Shown here: positions 45,286-56,729 of the stretch, one piece after another
Numbering within the stretch: position 1 is the first letter of the stretch
How the letters are laid out: each line of letters begins with the position of its first letter
NCBI GenBank assembly: GCA_024291935.2
Contig: CM044312.1
Coordinates: 2,152,501 to 2,216,500 of the forward strand
From: Okapia johnstoni
Taxonomy: Eukaryota; Chordata; Mammalia; Artiodactyla; Giraffidae
DNA: 64,000 bases
Direction: 5' to 3'
The notes under the pieces: generated by a model
What the model was told of the DNA's origin: nothing
Seen by the model: the letters and a program-made list of their open reading frames with translations, nothing else
The model's database searches: none
Program-made: the position numbers and the translations under genes

Positions 45286-45490
45286 GGCTTCCCTGATGGC
45301 TCAGTGGGTAAAGAACCCACCTGCAATGCAGGAGACACAGGAGACGATCCCTGGATCAGGAAGATCCCCTGAAAGAGGAAATGGCAACTTGCTCCGATAT
45401 CCTCGCCTGGAGAGTCCCATGGACAGAGAGCATTGGTGGGCTACAGTCCACGGGGTGGCAAAGAGCTGGACAGGACTGAGCACCAAAGAA
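45286..45490 (+). repeat. Bov-tA SINE
   Basis: 'ggcttccctgatggctcagt', 'acccacctgcaatgcaggag', 'aaatggcaacttgctccgat', 'ggtgggctacagtccacggg', 'caggactgagcaccaaag'. Full length, moderately diverged. Confidence 0.92.
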
Positions 45491-47048
45491 GCTCAAGTCT
45501 ACACATGTGTTTAAAACAAAATCTTAAACCCCCAAGTCTTCACCCCAAGTGAAGCACCCCAGCCTACTCTCTTCACAGCCCTTCCTGACCCAACCCGCTG
45601 AGGGGTGGGCCTTGTCCTTCATGGGCTGCATAACCTCAGCGCGCTCGTGAGCCTGTCTTCTTGTGACTTTGGGGCCACTGGACCAACCTGAGCAGGTCTG
45701 GTGTGCGGGAGAGGCCTCCACGGCGGTCTCCGAGCCCATCTCTAGGCCTGCTCCCAGCCGTGCGCCCCTGGGCTTGTCAAGGAGGGTCTTACTGACACTG
45801 AGAGCCCATTCCTCCTGCAGCCGCTGGCCCGGGAGTTACTATTGCCCGGCGTCCGCTCCTTTCCAGCGCCCACAGCGCCGTGGAACAGGCTCTATATCAC
45901 CACACTGGTGGATGGCGCCAGGCAGAGCCAGGCCCTGAAACCTGCCGGGATCGAAGGACCTTAAGGTCCTCGCTCATAGGGACACGTGTCCTGGCAGGAG
46001 GGCGGGACGGGGCTCTCTCCAGGACCCAGTTCTCAGAGCTGGGAGAGGACAGACCTGGGAAGAAGAAATGGAGCTGCTGAGTGGAAGCAGACTGCCCAGA
46101 AACCTGCCCGGTGGGAGCGCCTCTGTCTCGCTTCTCCTGGCCACACCCCTGCTCACCAGCGTTGTCCTGGTCCCTGCGTGTCCCCAGCGCTCTGGCCCGG
46201 GTACGGGCTTGCTCCCTCTGACCCTGAGCCCTCAGCCGGGCTCCCAGGGGGCAGCACTGTCCTGCCGTGACACGTTTTATGACACAAGACTTGGCTTCTG
46301 AGAAATTCCTCACGTCCTCTAAGATCTTCTAGAAGAGAGTCGTTCTAAGTCTCTTCAGGGTATTCCTGCTCCCGGATGGTTTCAATCAATATTTTTCCAA
46401 GGTTTATAACCATTTATCTAAGAAGCTAGAAATAACCACAATAGATTTCCCACCCATTTCCTTATCCCTGAACTTCTTCTCCTTGGGGTTATCCTGCCTT
46501 CTAGCTACTGATTCATCAGCTATCAGTTTTGACTTAATCTCTGACAACTGTCATGAGCATGCAGAGCCAGTCCCTCATTGTCCCTCGTCTTAAAATATCC
46601 CTGCCTTCATGTCTTAAGATTCACTCTAAATGGAATCCCCGAAACAAAGACGAATGGAATCCCAGCAGCACCCTCTGACTCCATGTGCGAGCAAACACGC
46701 CCGGCGCCAGATTTGGCCTCTTGTACCATCTTCTTAACAACTCAGAATCTCAGGCCCTAACACACTGAACAACTAACTGCAGATGGAACCTGTTTTCAGT
46801 TCTTTTTCTGCTCCCACACCTGGGCCAGCAGAGTTTTCAGTCAATCAGGTAATCATCCAATGGCGTGTTCCTCACACAGCCTCCTGAGGGGATGGAGGGG
46901 AAGGGATGAATGTCTGGTATACACCAGCAGCTACACTCAGAACATGACAATTACGGCCCTTTTGTTAACCTCGTTGAATACATATGGAAAAGGCTCTTTG
47001 AGGAGGAGCCGTTCAGGGAGCAGGCGGCAGACCTGGGATTTGAACCAG
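45491..47048. other. unique interval
   Basis: No recognised gene or confident repeat. Confidence 0.35.
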
Positions 47049-47360
47049 GTGATGGTGAGAGTACACAAGTGGTGAAGATGGCAGTGATGGTGATGATGAC
47101 CATGATGATGGTGGTGATGGTGAGGATGGCAATGATGGGGACGACGATGGTAGTTTGGTGATGGTGGTGATGGTGAGGATGGTAATGATGGGAACGACGA
47201 TGGTAATTTGGTGATGGTGGTGATGGTGATGCTAGTGATGATGGCAATAATGATGGTGGTGATAGTGATGATGGTAGTCATGGTGATGGTGATGATTGAT
47301 GATGGTAGTCATGGCGATGGTGATGATGATGGTGGTGATGGTGGTGTTGGTGGTGGTGAG
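47049..47360. repeat. (TGATGG)n-type trinucleotide repeat
   Basis: About 310 bp of GATGGTGATGATG-like sequence, with an embedded near-duplicate block 'tggtgatggtgaggatgg' ... 'acgacgatggta' (starting about 47110 and 47167). Frames rich in Met/Val or His/Ile come from the repeat. Confidence 0.95.
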
Positions 47361-48595
47361 CATTACACAAGCAATCCTGATGATTATCCTCACCATCATT
47401 TGCTCGGGTCACAGTAGAATCAGGAGATTTAACTCACCCCTTGGGCTCCTTGTCCAAAAGGCTTTTCATCGTATCATAGGAAGAGCATCAGGGCAGTGTG
47501 ATAAAAGGAAACTGCTTCTTGGCTTGCTGCCTTTTTGAATAGGCTGAAAACATTAAAGGGGATCATGCCAAAGCCTTGGACAGATTCCATCACAGGCCAT
47601 CCCCTTGGTTTCATGTCCTGAAACAGACCCTGGGTTTGGTAGCCTCGTCTCTAATCAACTGGTCTGAAAGAGCAAAGGCAGCAGCCCCTAAATCCAAATG
47701 ATTCTGAAACCCACAGAAAGAGGAAGTCTTCTCCTTGGAACTCTTGCTTCTTTCTCCCTCTTGTTCCCTAACAAGTCACTGCTATGGTGTCGGGAAGGTC
47801 ATAGCGGCGTTTTGCTGGAGGACTTCAGGGGGGTGCCAGGAAGTACCACCAGGGCCTGAAGTGCCTGAGGAAGGACACAGCCTTGTACCACCTCCCGCTA
47901 AGGAGGAGGAGCTCAAACTCCAGAACCCCCAGACACATTCACGCACACATGTGCACACACATACGCACACACCTTCTTCCTGAGTATCCTATACCTGCAG
48001 CCCCAGCACCCTCAGGAGCAGTGCAGGAGTGGGGACCACACTGCAGTCAGGAAGGGCCCCTCAGGCAGAAGACACAGAAAGGGGTCCAGGGCCACCCCTC
48101 GGCCAGGCGCTCGCCCTGCAAAGCCTGTGGGCAGGTGGGCCAAGCTGAGCTTCCTCTCCAGGACTCACTTTGGTTGGTGCGGAACTGAATTCACAGAATC
48201 GCTCCAGACGAAGGCAGCTGACGACACAGCCCTCCTTCCTTCTGTCCCACCTTGACCTTGGCCTCTCGGGGCAAGCCCCCCTCCCCAGGCTCAGCCAGTG
48301 GCCACTAGACCCGGGTCAGGTGCGTCTCGCCTGGCAGAGCCGCGTGGGAAGGGTGAGCGCAGACGTCCTGCCCAGCTGCAGCGCGACACGTGGCCGTCCT
48401 CCAGGCCGACAGATGGGTCAGGCTAACGAGAGCCATCTGCACGGTGTCCAGGCTGCCATGTGTCCAGCAGATTCTCCTGGAAACCAGCAAGTTGCTGAGG
48501 CAGAAGGTGGAAGGAGGGGCAGGGCAAGCAGCCTGTGAGAGAGGAAGGACCCGGCCCTGGGACTCAGGCTCGCTGACAACTTCATCCACAGTCGA
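47361..48595. other. unique interval
   Basis: A short CA-rich stretch lies at about 47940-47970. No gene recognised. Confidence 0.4.
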
Positions 48596-48730
48596 GGCAA
48601 GACACTTAGTGGCTAATAGCCTCAGTTTGCTCGTCTGCAAAACGGGGCTGTGATTAGTTCCCACAACCCAGGGGTTTTATAAAGAATACATGAAATGGTG
48701 TGTCCCACAGCAGGCAGGAAACTAAGATGC
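48596..48730 (+). repeat. MIR SINE remnant
   Basis: 'agcctcagtttgctcgtctg' and 'caaaacggggctgtgattag' match the MIR core (CCTCAGTTTCCTCATCTGTAA...), followed by 'gggttttataaagaat' like 'gggttgttgtgaggat'. Confidence 0.7.
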
Positions 48731-48899
48731 CCCCTCCATGCCAGCCATCATGTGTATTTTAATAATTTTCAGCCTTAATCCTCCCATCTGCCCATCTCCT
48801 TGTTTCTGCTCTAGGAACGGGTAGGATAGTATGGACAGAAGAATTTTATTTCCTTCCCGAGGTGACCATAGTTACATATTCTAAAATAAGTAGGGCAAG

Positions 48900-49142
48900 G
48901 GACTTGCCTGGGGTGCGGGGGTTAAGAATCCGCCTGCCGACGCAGGGAACACAGGTTCGATCCCTGGTGGGGAACTAAGATCCTGCGCACTGTGGAGCAA
49001 CGGAGCCCATGAGCCGCCACCACTGAGTTCCCACGCCCTGGAGCCCACACTAGAGAAGCCCCTTCCTGCCGCAAGTAGAGAAAGCCTGAGCGCTGAAACG
49101 AAGACCCAGTACAGCCAAAAAAATTGTTTTAAAAAATACAGT
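48900..49142 (+). repeat. CHR-2 SINE with target-site duplications
   Basis: 'gggacttgcctggggtgcgg', 'ccgcctgccgacgcagggaa', 'caggttcgatccctggtggg', 'ctagagaagcccc', 'gaaacgaagacccagtacag', then an A/T-rich tail. 'taagtagggcaag' (48887-48899) and 'taagtacggccag' (49143-49155) flank it with two mismatches. Confidence 0.88.
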
Positions 49143-49155
49143 TAAGTACGGCCAG

Positions 49156-49477
49156 AAATCAGCCACTGTGAGCTGGAATGATGCTGGGTGGGGGTATCCA
49201 CGCAGAGGTGGTGGAAGGTCAAGGCACCCAGGGCTCCGAGAGCAGCCAGCCTGCAGAGGCCGGTCTCGGCTGAGCCGCGCTCAGCCAGGGGGCAGGACCA
49301 CAGCTTCCTCCCCTGTGAGGAGCTAAGGGCTCGTATACATGAAGGTTGAGAAGCGTGGAGAGGGCCAGGGCATCGCTCAGAATTTGGGGGGCAGGAGTGA
49401 GCGTGCCCCACGCCTCTGCTCTTCCTGTTACTCAGAAACACTTGGCACATTTGTCTCAAGCAAAATCATCCCTGCAA
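49156..49477. other. unique interval
   Basis: Nothing recognised. Confidence 0.35.
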
Positions 49478-49650
49478 TTAGGGTAGATTTATATGGCCAC
49501 CCAGATCCCAAGTAATTCCACTGAAACAAATATTTAGGGGTATAAGTATGTCCCATGCAATCCTGGGGATGTAATTATACTTTTAAAGATATCATTATGC
49601 ATCTGAAACTCAAGTTTAACTGAGCACCCACAGTATTTTTATTTCCTAAA
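49478..49650. mobile_element. MER53-like palindromic DNA transposon remnant
   Basis: An imperfect palindrome about 170 bp long. 'tataagtatgtccc' on the left faces 'ggggatgtaattata' on the right, around a short centre at about 49560. The arms continue outward as 'ccagatcccaagtaattcc' and 'ctcaagtttaactgagcac'. It resembles the MER53 non-autonomous element from memory. Confidence 0.5.
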
Positions 49651-50424
49651 AAAAAAAAAAAATGACCATTTTACCTGCTTCGGAAATTGACTCATGTGGT
49701 CAGTGATGGAAACAGCACACAGCGCAAGGGCTGGAGGAAACCAGCGCTCAGCACCGGGGCTTGTGAAACTGGGACCAAGACTTCTCCCAACCCTCAAAAT
49801 CTGAAAAGCATGGCGCAGACACGGTGCTTCCTGGGCGTGAAACCCAGACGTCGGCTGACTCGGGATTCAGCCTGTGTCCACCTCAGGGACAGAAGCTGGA
49901 AATCATCACCAACACGTGCAGGGGTTTTACAAATGTTTGGCCCTGGAAACATTTTCATAATGATGATTAAATCAGACGTGAGTGGTACCTGCTTAGGAAG
50001 GTCCAGTTATGAGAATTCTTTGCTTTCTTTTATGACTCTGAATATTCTGATTTAAGTTTAATTTAAAAGTAAAACATTTCAGCCAAGCCCCTGCGCTGCC
50101 CTGAAATTCAGGTTGGAGCCCTGAGGTCCTGCTCTCAGCCCGCGCCGTCTCCTCCTTCGCCACCTTCTCTCTTCATCCAATCGTGTTGAAACCAGCAGAC
50201 CCCAGCCCTGCCCTTCTCATAGCACCTAGCATTGCAAAAGGTAAAAACTGGGAAAATATGACTTCTCAAGTAATTTTGCAGAAAAGTAAATCTATAGGCC
50301 TGCAGGAGTCGGTCACTGAGCTTGGTACAATCATGTGCATCGCCTCGTAGACTGTTTACAGATGAACGCTTTTACACCAATTAGCACTAGCTTCTTGAAG
50401 GTAAAGACTGAATCTCATATTGTC
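49651..50424. other. unique interval
   Basis: Begins with a short A run. A 122-codon plus frame (49687-50055) has no recognisable domain. Confidence 0.35.
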
Positions 50425-50905
50425 CATTCACTCTTTTATTCATTCATGCATGGAACAAATAGTCACTGAGCCTCAGAGACGGAGGCCAGAGGTAAGGACC
50501 AACGTGTGCCTGCCCTCAGAAGGGTCACGACAGCTGGGGCCACTTGAGTGAGTCAGGGAGGGTCACAGCGCCAGAGCAGTGGGCAGATCCAGCAAACCCA
50601 AGCCCTCAGGAGACAGCCCTGGGCGCCAGGCCTTCATCACTGCCTTCATTTAACCTGCATTTACCGGGCATTTATTAAAGCCAGGCCCTGCTCCAGGTAC
50701 TTTACATAAGACGGCCCCATGACAGCTGCCATCTGAGCAGAGGTGGGGGCCTTTGAACTGAGACTCGGAGGATGAAACGAGGTCAGTTCAGGAGAGACTG
50801 GAGGAGAGGGTTCCAGGCAGAGGGAAGAGCACAGGCAGAGTCCCGGGGCAGCTTTGGGTTTGGCTCGTGGACCCGAAAAATGATCGGTGGGTTGCTGAAG
50901 GGCCT
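50425..50905 (-). mobile_element. L2 LINE 3' remnant, possibly with an MIR piece
   Basis: The antisense L2 tail 'ttttattcattcatgcatgg' is followed by 'gtgtgcctgccctcagaag'. Then come 'gggcatttattaaagccagg', 'actgagactcggaggatgaa' and 'ggttccaggcagagggaaga', in the order expected of an L2 3' region. The part at 50640-50705 could instead be MIR. Old and diverged. Confidence 0.6.
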
Positions 50906-51111
50906 GCAGGGGCCCTGGGACCAGGGTTTCCCACATACCGGTCCTCGGTCCTGGGGAGTCCCCCTGATGACCTGAGGACAGTATGGATAGTAGCGGTGAA
51001 CTTGTCCATACAAATTCACGCTTATTCAATTGAAAAGACCTCCTTTGTTCCGAAGTTGCTCTTTTCAGTATGAGAACGTTCTGTCATTCATAAAAGGATG
51101 GTGTTAATAAC

Positions 51112-51325
51112 AGTGCGTGCGTTCTCAGTCGCCTCAGTCATGACCAACTCTGTGACCCCATGGACTGGAGCCCACCAGGCTCCTCTGTCCATGGGATTCT
51201 CCGGGCCAGAATACTGGAGTGGGTTGTCGTGCCCTCTTCCAGGGGCTCTTCCCAACCCAGGGATCAAACCTGCATCTCCTGTGTTGCAGGCAGATTCTTT
51301 ACCCACTGAGCCACCTTGGAAGCCC
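51112..51325 (-). repeat. Bov-tA SINE, full length
   Basis: 'gttctcagtcgcctcagtca', 'caccaggctcctctgtccat', 'cttcccaacccagggatcaa', 'ttctttacccactgagccac', 'cttggaagccc'. Reverse orientation, flanked by short 'taataa' repeats. Confidence 0.93.
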
Positions 51326-52135
51326 GCTAATAATAGGAGGGCTTTTTAAAGTCCCCAACAGTGAGTAAATAAGTAAAAAGAGCGAGAGAAACACACAGAG
51401 CTACACACACAGAGGAGACAGAGACAGAAAGGCAGAGAGGCCAGTCCCCGGGGCTACGTGCCCAGCTTTTAAATTTTCCAGTAGATCACATCCAAGGGTG
51501 GAAGGCACTCCCATAAGCTACTCGCTTGTGGTACAGGCGGGGGAATCAATCTACAGATAGGCTGAGAGACACCCCGAGATCACACGGGCTCCCCACTCGG
51601 GTGCCCGACTCCTTTCTCCACTGTGACTCCCCCCACCTGTCAGCCGACAGGCCCATCCTAGGCCTGACACTCACAGACGGGGGGCCCTCTTCCAGCCGGC
51701 ACATGCTCTGGGCCTCCATCGGAAGACAGCAGACCCCTAATTCCATATGGAGGTCATCTGAGTACCAGGCAGCCAGTCCTTCTTGACTACATAGGCCTTC
51801 TTCCCTCCTGCTCAAGCAGAAGGTAAAACTGCAGGTGACTGCCTTGTGAGTGCTAACAAAGCTAACTATAATAATTTAAAAAATCCAAGAAGTCAAGTTT
51901 CCACAAATTAATTAGGTAATTTGTTTAAGAGCTTCCACCGTGAATTACCCACGAAATAAAGATCTGATGCATTTACTGCACTGTTCTGCACCATCAAGCT
52001 GAACTGGTAAATTAGTGATAATTATACATAAACACACTACAGCTCCACAGTGCTCTTATTCCCAGGGTCCGACAATTTGCAGACTCCGCTGACATTAGCT
52101 CAGCCACCCAAACTCCCACCCATTTTCCTGAGAGT
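51326..52135. other. unique interval, AT-rich in its second half
   Basis: From 51840 to 52040 the sequence is AT-rich and motif-dense ('acaaattaattaggtaattt', 'gataattatacataaac') without repeat similarity. A conserved-element candidate by appearance only. Confidence 0.3.
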
Positions 52136-52164
52136 AAAGCTGAGAAAAACAAACAAGAATTATC
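52136..52164. repeat. 29-bp target-site duplication, left copy
   Basis: Starts 'aaagctgagaaa' and ends 'agaattatc'. The right copy at 52383-52411 differs at two positions. It is unusually long for a SINE target-site duplication. Confidence 0.85.
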
Positions 52165-52382
52165 AGGGCTTTCCCGGTGGCTCAGTGGTAAAGAATCTGC
52201 TGCAATGCAGGAGACACAGGAGACCCAGGTTTGATCCCTGGGTCAGGAAGATCCCCTGGAGAAGGAAATGGCAACCCACCGCAGTATTCTTGCCTGGAGA
52301 ATCCCATGGACAGAGGAGCCTGGTGGGCTACAGTCCATGGGGTCGCAAAGAATCGGATACGACTGAGTACACACTCACACAC
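52165..52382 (+). repeat. Bov-tA SINE flanked by long direct repeats
   Basis: 'agggctttcccggtggctca', 'gctgcaatgcaggagacaca', 'caggtttgatccctgggtca', 'gaggagcctggtgggctaca', 'gactgagtacacactcacac'. Full length, with a CA-rich tail. Confidence 0.95.
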
Positions 52383-52562
52383 AAAGCTGAGAAAGACAAA
52401 CCAGAATTATCTGAGTGACAAAGAGGCCTTTTGGAGTACTCATAATCCCCAAGTATTTTCTGTGTATAAAGAAATACTTGACAGGTGCCTCCATGGGCTG
52501 AAATGACCATGACCGGAGAGAGCAGCAGGGCTTCGTCCTTCAACGTCGCCCGACAGAGGGTC

Positions 52563-52686
52563 CCGAAGAACAGCGGCGACGGACAGAACGCACACGCGCC
52601 CTCCGGAAATGATGCCCAAACCGCCCGAAGGACAGCGGCGACGGACAGAACGCACACGCGCCCTCAGGAAACGACGCCCAAACCGC
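52563..52686. repeat. CpG-rich tandem duplication, 62 bp x 2
   Basis: Two units share 'cagcggcgacggacagaacg' and 'cacacgcgccctc' at a 62-bp period, with few mismatches. CpG density is high compared with the AT-rich DNA either side, which is unusual for an old tandem copy and suggests recent origin or protection from methylation. Confidence 0.9.
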
Positions 52687-52733
52687 CCAAGAAAGCTCGT
52701 CTCCAAAAGAGCCCGGAAATTGATTCCGATGCT

Positions 52734-52790
52734 CTTGGGTACCATCTGATGCCCTTGGGTACCATCTGATGTCCTTGGGCACCATCTTGC
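52734..52790. repeat. 20-bp tandem triplication
   Basis: Three units of 'cttgggtaccatctgatg' plus two bases start at 52734, 52754 and 52774; the third has a G>C-type change and is shortened. Confidence 0.9.
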
Positions 52791-53160
52791 CCTGTGATGG
52801 TAACTTCTACAGCCATTATCCACAAACACAAGTAACAAAGCTGTTTGTAAGTGGGTATGAAACAAATGGGTTCCTGCTCCCATCCCCTGATTTGGATGTG
52901 TATATATATATTTTTAAAAAAACCTCTTTTTGAAAGCTCCATCTATAGTCTTCTTCTAGAACTTCAACAATGGAGGAGGGTGAAGAATCAGCCGCCAGGG
53001 TTGCTCTACGGTGAACAATTCTACTTCTACTTATTTTCCTGAGCACTTGGAAAGGACGCTTTTTCACCTTCGGTTCTGATTATTGAGAACACACCCTCTC
53101 CAGGTGGATATAGCAGGTGAAGCTGCCTTCTCCCGGGTAGGCGAGTGGAGTGTGCGATGT
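52791..53160. other. unique interval
   Basis: No recognised gene or repeat. Confidence 0.35.
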
Positions 53161-53315
53161 TCAGCTTGTCACTTAACTGCTGCAGCTTGTGGTTTTTTAA
53201 TCCATTAAATAGAGAAATTCATGAAACTATTGCAAAGGATTAATGAGATAATATTTGTAAAGTGATTGGAGATAATCTGTTGAAAAGCACATATAAATAC
53301 GGAGTATTACTACTA
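53161..53315 (+). repeat. MIR SINE remnant
   Basis: 'tcagcttgtcacttaactgc', 'aaaggattaatgagataata', 'tttgtaaagtgattgga', 'aaaagcacatataaatac' follow the MIR consensus order (cacttaac..., gattaaatgag..., gtaaagcgctt). Confidence 0.7.
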
Positions 53316-54727
53316 AGTCTCTAAGGAATAATAAAATGTGTAATGACATGCCTGTGGTAATCTATACTTAATTATGTGATTTTCTAATACCCAGAAGGTA
53401 TGCACAAGCAGAGATGAGCAAATTGCATTGTGTAGCATTCATTTCGTGAGGTCACTGGTCATTAAAGTTTAATCATGCCCCATTAAAAAATAAAGATTTC
53501 TGTTTTCACTCTTTCCCATTAATTACTAATGATAATATGTGTGCATGGTGAGGTATGAAGTCATATCGATTTTTTCAAAGAGCGTTTTCATCAGGTCCAC
53601 CCAGCCACCTCCACCCATCCCTACACCCACCTGCCGGGACATCAAAGATGCGCCTTCTCTGTGCTCAGGGGCAGACACAAGCGACGCGTGTGAAAGGTGG
53701 CAACTGACGCAGCGCCAGCACAGCTCTCTGCTAACCTCAGGGCTAGATCCTCCGAGCTGGGACCGGGAGGTTTAGGAAGAGGCTCGATGAGGTCAGAGAC
53801 TTCAGCTCCGTTCCTGTCATCAGAAGCTCCGTGGTACTGGGACTTTGTGAGCATCCGGTGAACATTTCTGAACAACTAAATCAGTGGATGAGTGAACGAG
53901 GCCCACATGAACCCAAAGGACTCAGTGGGGTGTGCCTCCGTGTAGGAATGTGACACTTCACCCCAGGGCTGGGGATGTGCAGGGGGACCTGATCACGGGG
54001 GCCTTAGAGCCTGAGGGTTCTTAGCTCCAAATCCTCTAAAAAGCTCTTTGGTCCAAAAATCTCAGGCCCAAGACAGATCCATACTTCCTGGAAATCGAGT
54101 TATCACCATATCTGCTGCTTTCAGCCCAGCATACGCTCATCCAAGGCCACAGGCCAGGACCCCCCAGAGGCTTCCATATGGAGCCCTAAGGGGTGTGGTG
54201 GCACCCAGATGCAGTGGCCACGAGCTGCGGGTCACCACGGAGCAATCCAGGGCAGATCCACTGTGCCCGGCGGAGGCAAGCGCACCGTGGATGTCTGAGT
54301 TTTTCCATCGGCCTCTGGGCACACCCTCCTTGGACAGCTGGTGGATCCAACAGGTGGCAGCACCTGACGGCTTGGCGCATTGCCTGCCATCCGGCTCTGT
54401 GCACGGGGGACCTCGGCTGAGCCAGGCCAGAGCTCAGCTTCTTCGGGTCTCAGGTAGGAGCAAGTGTACCTGCCTCATTTCCTCTCTGACCCTCCCTAGC
54501 ACCCACATCTTGCACCAGAGCCCCCTGGAGCTTACCGCAAACCAGCTGTCATGGGAATCAAGGAGGATCTGGAGAGGACAAGGAGGCGGGAGTCTATGGG
54601 ACACTCCTGGGACGCTGCCCAGTCTGGGACACTGGGCAGGTGTGGGACACTCTGGCCTCACCACATACCCGTCCCCGGCCTCAGCCCCTCCGCCCACCAG
54701 GTGAGGCTGTTGGACGAGCTCAGAGGC
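53316..54727. other. unique interval
   Basis: AT-rich to 53560, then GC-rich. The 218-codon plus frame at 54048-54704 has no recognisable domain and is overlapped by minus-strand frames. Confidence 0.4.
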
Positions 54728-54860
54728 CCCGTCCTGGTCCCCAGGTGCGTCAGCATCATCTGAGACGGGTTGCAAATGCCAATGCCGATGACGGGGCCCG
54801 GAATCCTCGACAACGGCTCCCACAGTGGACGTGGTCAGCCAGGTGGGGGGACCGGCACGT
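54728..54860. mobile_element. possible hAT (MER5-like) remnant
   Basis: 'caggtgcgtcagcatcatct', 'gagacgggttgcaaatgcca' and 'acggggcccggaatcctcga' resemble the internal part of MER5-type elements (cagcatcacctggg..., aaatgcaaattc..., gggccccacccc). Weak. Confidence 0.35.
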
Positions 54861-56000
54861 GTGTCTCCAGAGCGCTCTCCCACCCTGCAGCTGGGAAGGC
54901 TGGTCACCACAGCAGGTGACCCCTGGACACGGCGCCCCGTGGCGGGGAGGGGTCACAGGCTCCCATCGGCACTTCCGTCGGTGGCTCATCTGTCCCTCAA
55001 CCCTGCAACGCCAGGCGTCGTGTCATCCAGGGCTGCCCGCCAGCTTCGTCCTCCCCGTTTGTGAGAGAGCTCTGTTCACAGCAAGGTCCACACCATCCCC
55101 TGGGAGCCACAGCTGCAACCAGATTTCAGAAAGAAGGGTTTGATGCATTCCCCAGAGAGCGGTTCCCTTTGACTTGACTACTGACACTGGTGCTCCAGAC
55201 GTCGAATGGCAGGATATGAAACCCACCTTCTCTCCCTCCTTTCCAACTTTCCCCCACCCGCCAGCTTCCCTCAAACTTCAGCTTGTCTTGGTTTCCAGCC
55301 CGATTGCTGAGGACCTACTGTGCGCGGGGCCAGAGTAGTCAGACACACAAGCTGTCAGGTCAAACTGAGTCAGCCGAGTCTCTAATATTATGGTTTCTAA
55401 AATGATGACTGATTTAGGTTCTCGGCTCCAGTCATGAATGTAGAAAATCTCGGATTTCCAAGGTGGGGGGCACCCCTGAAATGGTTTGACTGGAGGTATC
55501 TTTTGACAGTGAGGACGCCCAGGGCTAATCAAGCCCCTCTCAGAACGCAGCCTCCGGCTGAGGGCAGGGGAAATTTCTCAACACCCACTGAAGCTGACGA
55601 CCAGGCCAGGTGGGCACACGGGTGCCACCGCCACTCCTGGCCCCCACATTAACGCCAGTGGCTGGACGTCTGTTTGGCCCCGCAGCCCAGGAAATGTGAA
55701 GCATCGGAGTGTTCGTCTTCTCTCAGGGGCATCACTGAAGGGCCACAGTACTTCCTCCAGGGACCGAACGTGGTTTTCAAGAGAAAGTGAGCACATTCTG
55801 TCCAGCAGAGGTGCTTCTCACATGGAAGTACAGGTGTGAGTCTGGGTTGGCGGTCCTCTGCCCCCTTAGCTCGGGCTGCCTCTGCCCTTGTCACCTTCCA
55901 GCTCATTTCACTGCAATTCGTACCAGGAAAGCCACAACCAAGAGAACACACAGATCCCAGTGTCTGTGACCAAATGGGAGGACAGGGCTCGGGGAACACT
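54861..56000. other. unique interval
   Basis: No recognised gene or repeat. Confidence 0.4.
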
Positions 56001-56011
56001 TGTCTTGGGCT

Positions 56012-56284
56012 TGTTGTTCTTCAGTCGTGTCCGACTCTTTGCGACCCCATGGACGGCAGCACACCAGGCTTCCCTGTCCTTTACCATCTCCCGGAGCTTG
56101 CTCAAACCCATGTCCATCGAGTCGGTGATGCCATCCAACCATCTCATCCTCTGTCGCCCCTTCTTCTCCTGCCTTCAGTCTTTTCTAATGAGTCAGTTCT
56201 TCGCATCAGGTGGCCAAAGTATTGGAGCTTCAGCTTCAGCATCGGTTCTTCCAGTGAATATTCAGGGCTGATTTCCTTTAGGAT
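56012..56284 (-). mobile_element. BovB LINE 3' fragment with 11-bp target-site duplications
   Basis: The minus strand gives [20 protein letters not shown] and then [18 protein letters not shown], the BovB C-terminus. Exact 'tgtcttgggct' repeats at 56001-56011 and 56285-56295 flank it, so it is an intact 5'-truncated insertion. Confidence 0.95.
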
Positions 56285-56295
56285 TGTCTTGGGCT

Positions 56296-56729
56296 GGTGG
56301 GGCCTTTCCTAATAGTGCTGAACTGAACCTGAAGCGCCCCACACCCCCGTCTCCTTTCCGGCGTTCACGAGCTCGTACCAGGGAGTTGCCGCTATTTTTT
56401 AAACACGGGGTAAGGCACCGGATTCAGGCCCTCTCTCCTGCCCCTCTGGCCTCCTCTGTCCTGCCTGCTGTGTCCCTGGGCTCCCATTCCTCTCCTCTGC
56501 AGGGCCTTGGGCAGCAGGGACCAGCACCATTGGCCACTGAAAGCCTCACCTGAGCCCTCAAGGGACAGGACTCCGAGTCCCCTAGAGTTCAACACTCGGC
56601 TCCCCGACACACGCCCTCATGAGGGACAGTCAGGAACAAGCCAGATGGTGGGACCCTCAGCAAGGAGCTGCCTGCCCCCAGCTTCCCGCTGCTCTCCACT
56701 GGCCCGGGGCAGCACCAGGGCTCTGTGGC
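56296..56729. other. unique interval
   Basis: No recognised repeat or gene; it leads into the CpG island. Confidence 0.35.

Noticed and set aside
46937..47281. Ile/Thr/His-rich and Met/Val-rich frames
   Set aside because: They translate the TGATGG repeat.
54048..54704. 218-codon plus frame
   Set aside because: No family similarity recognised and contradictory overlapping frames; no evidence of splicing or start context.
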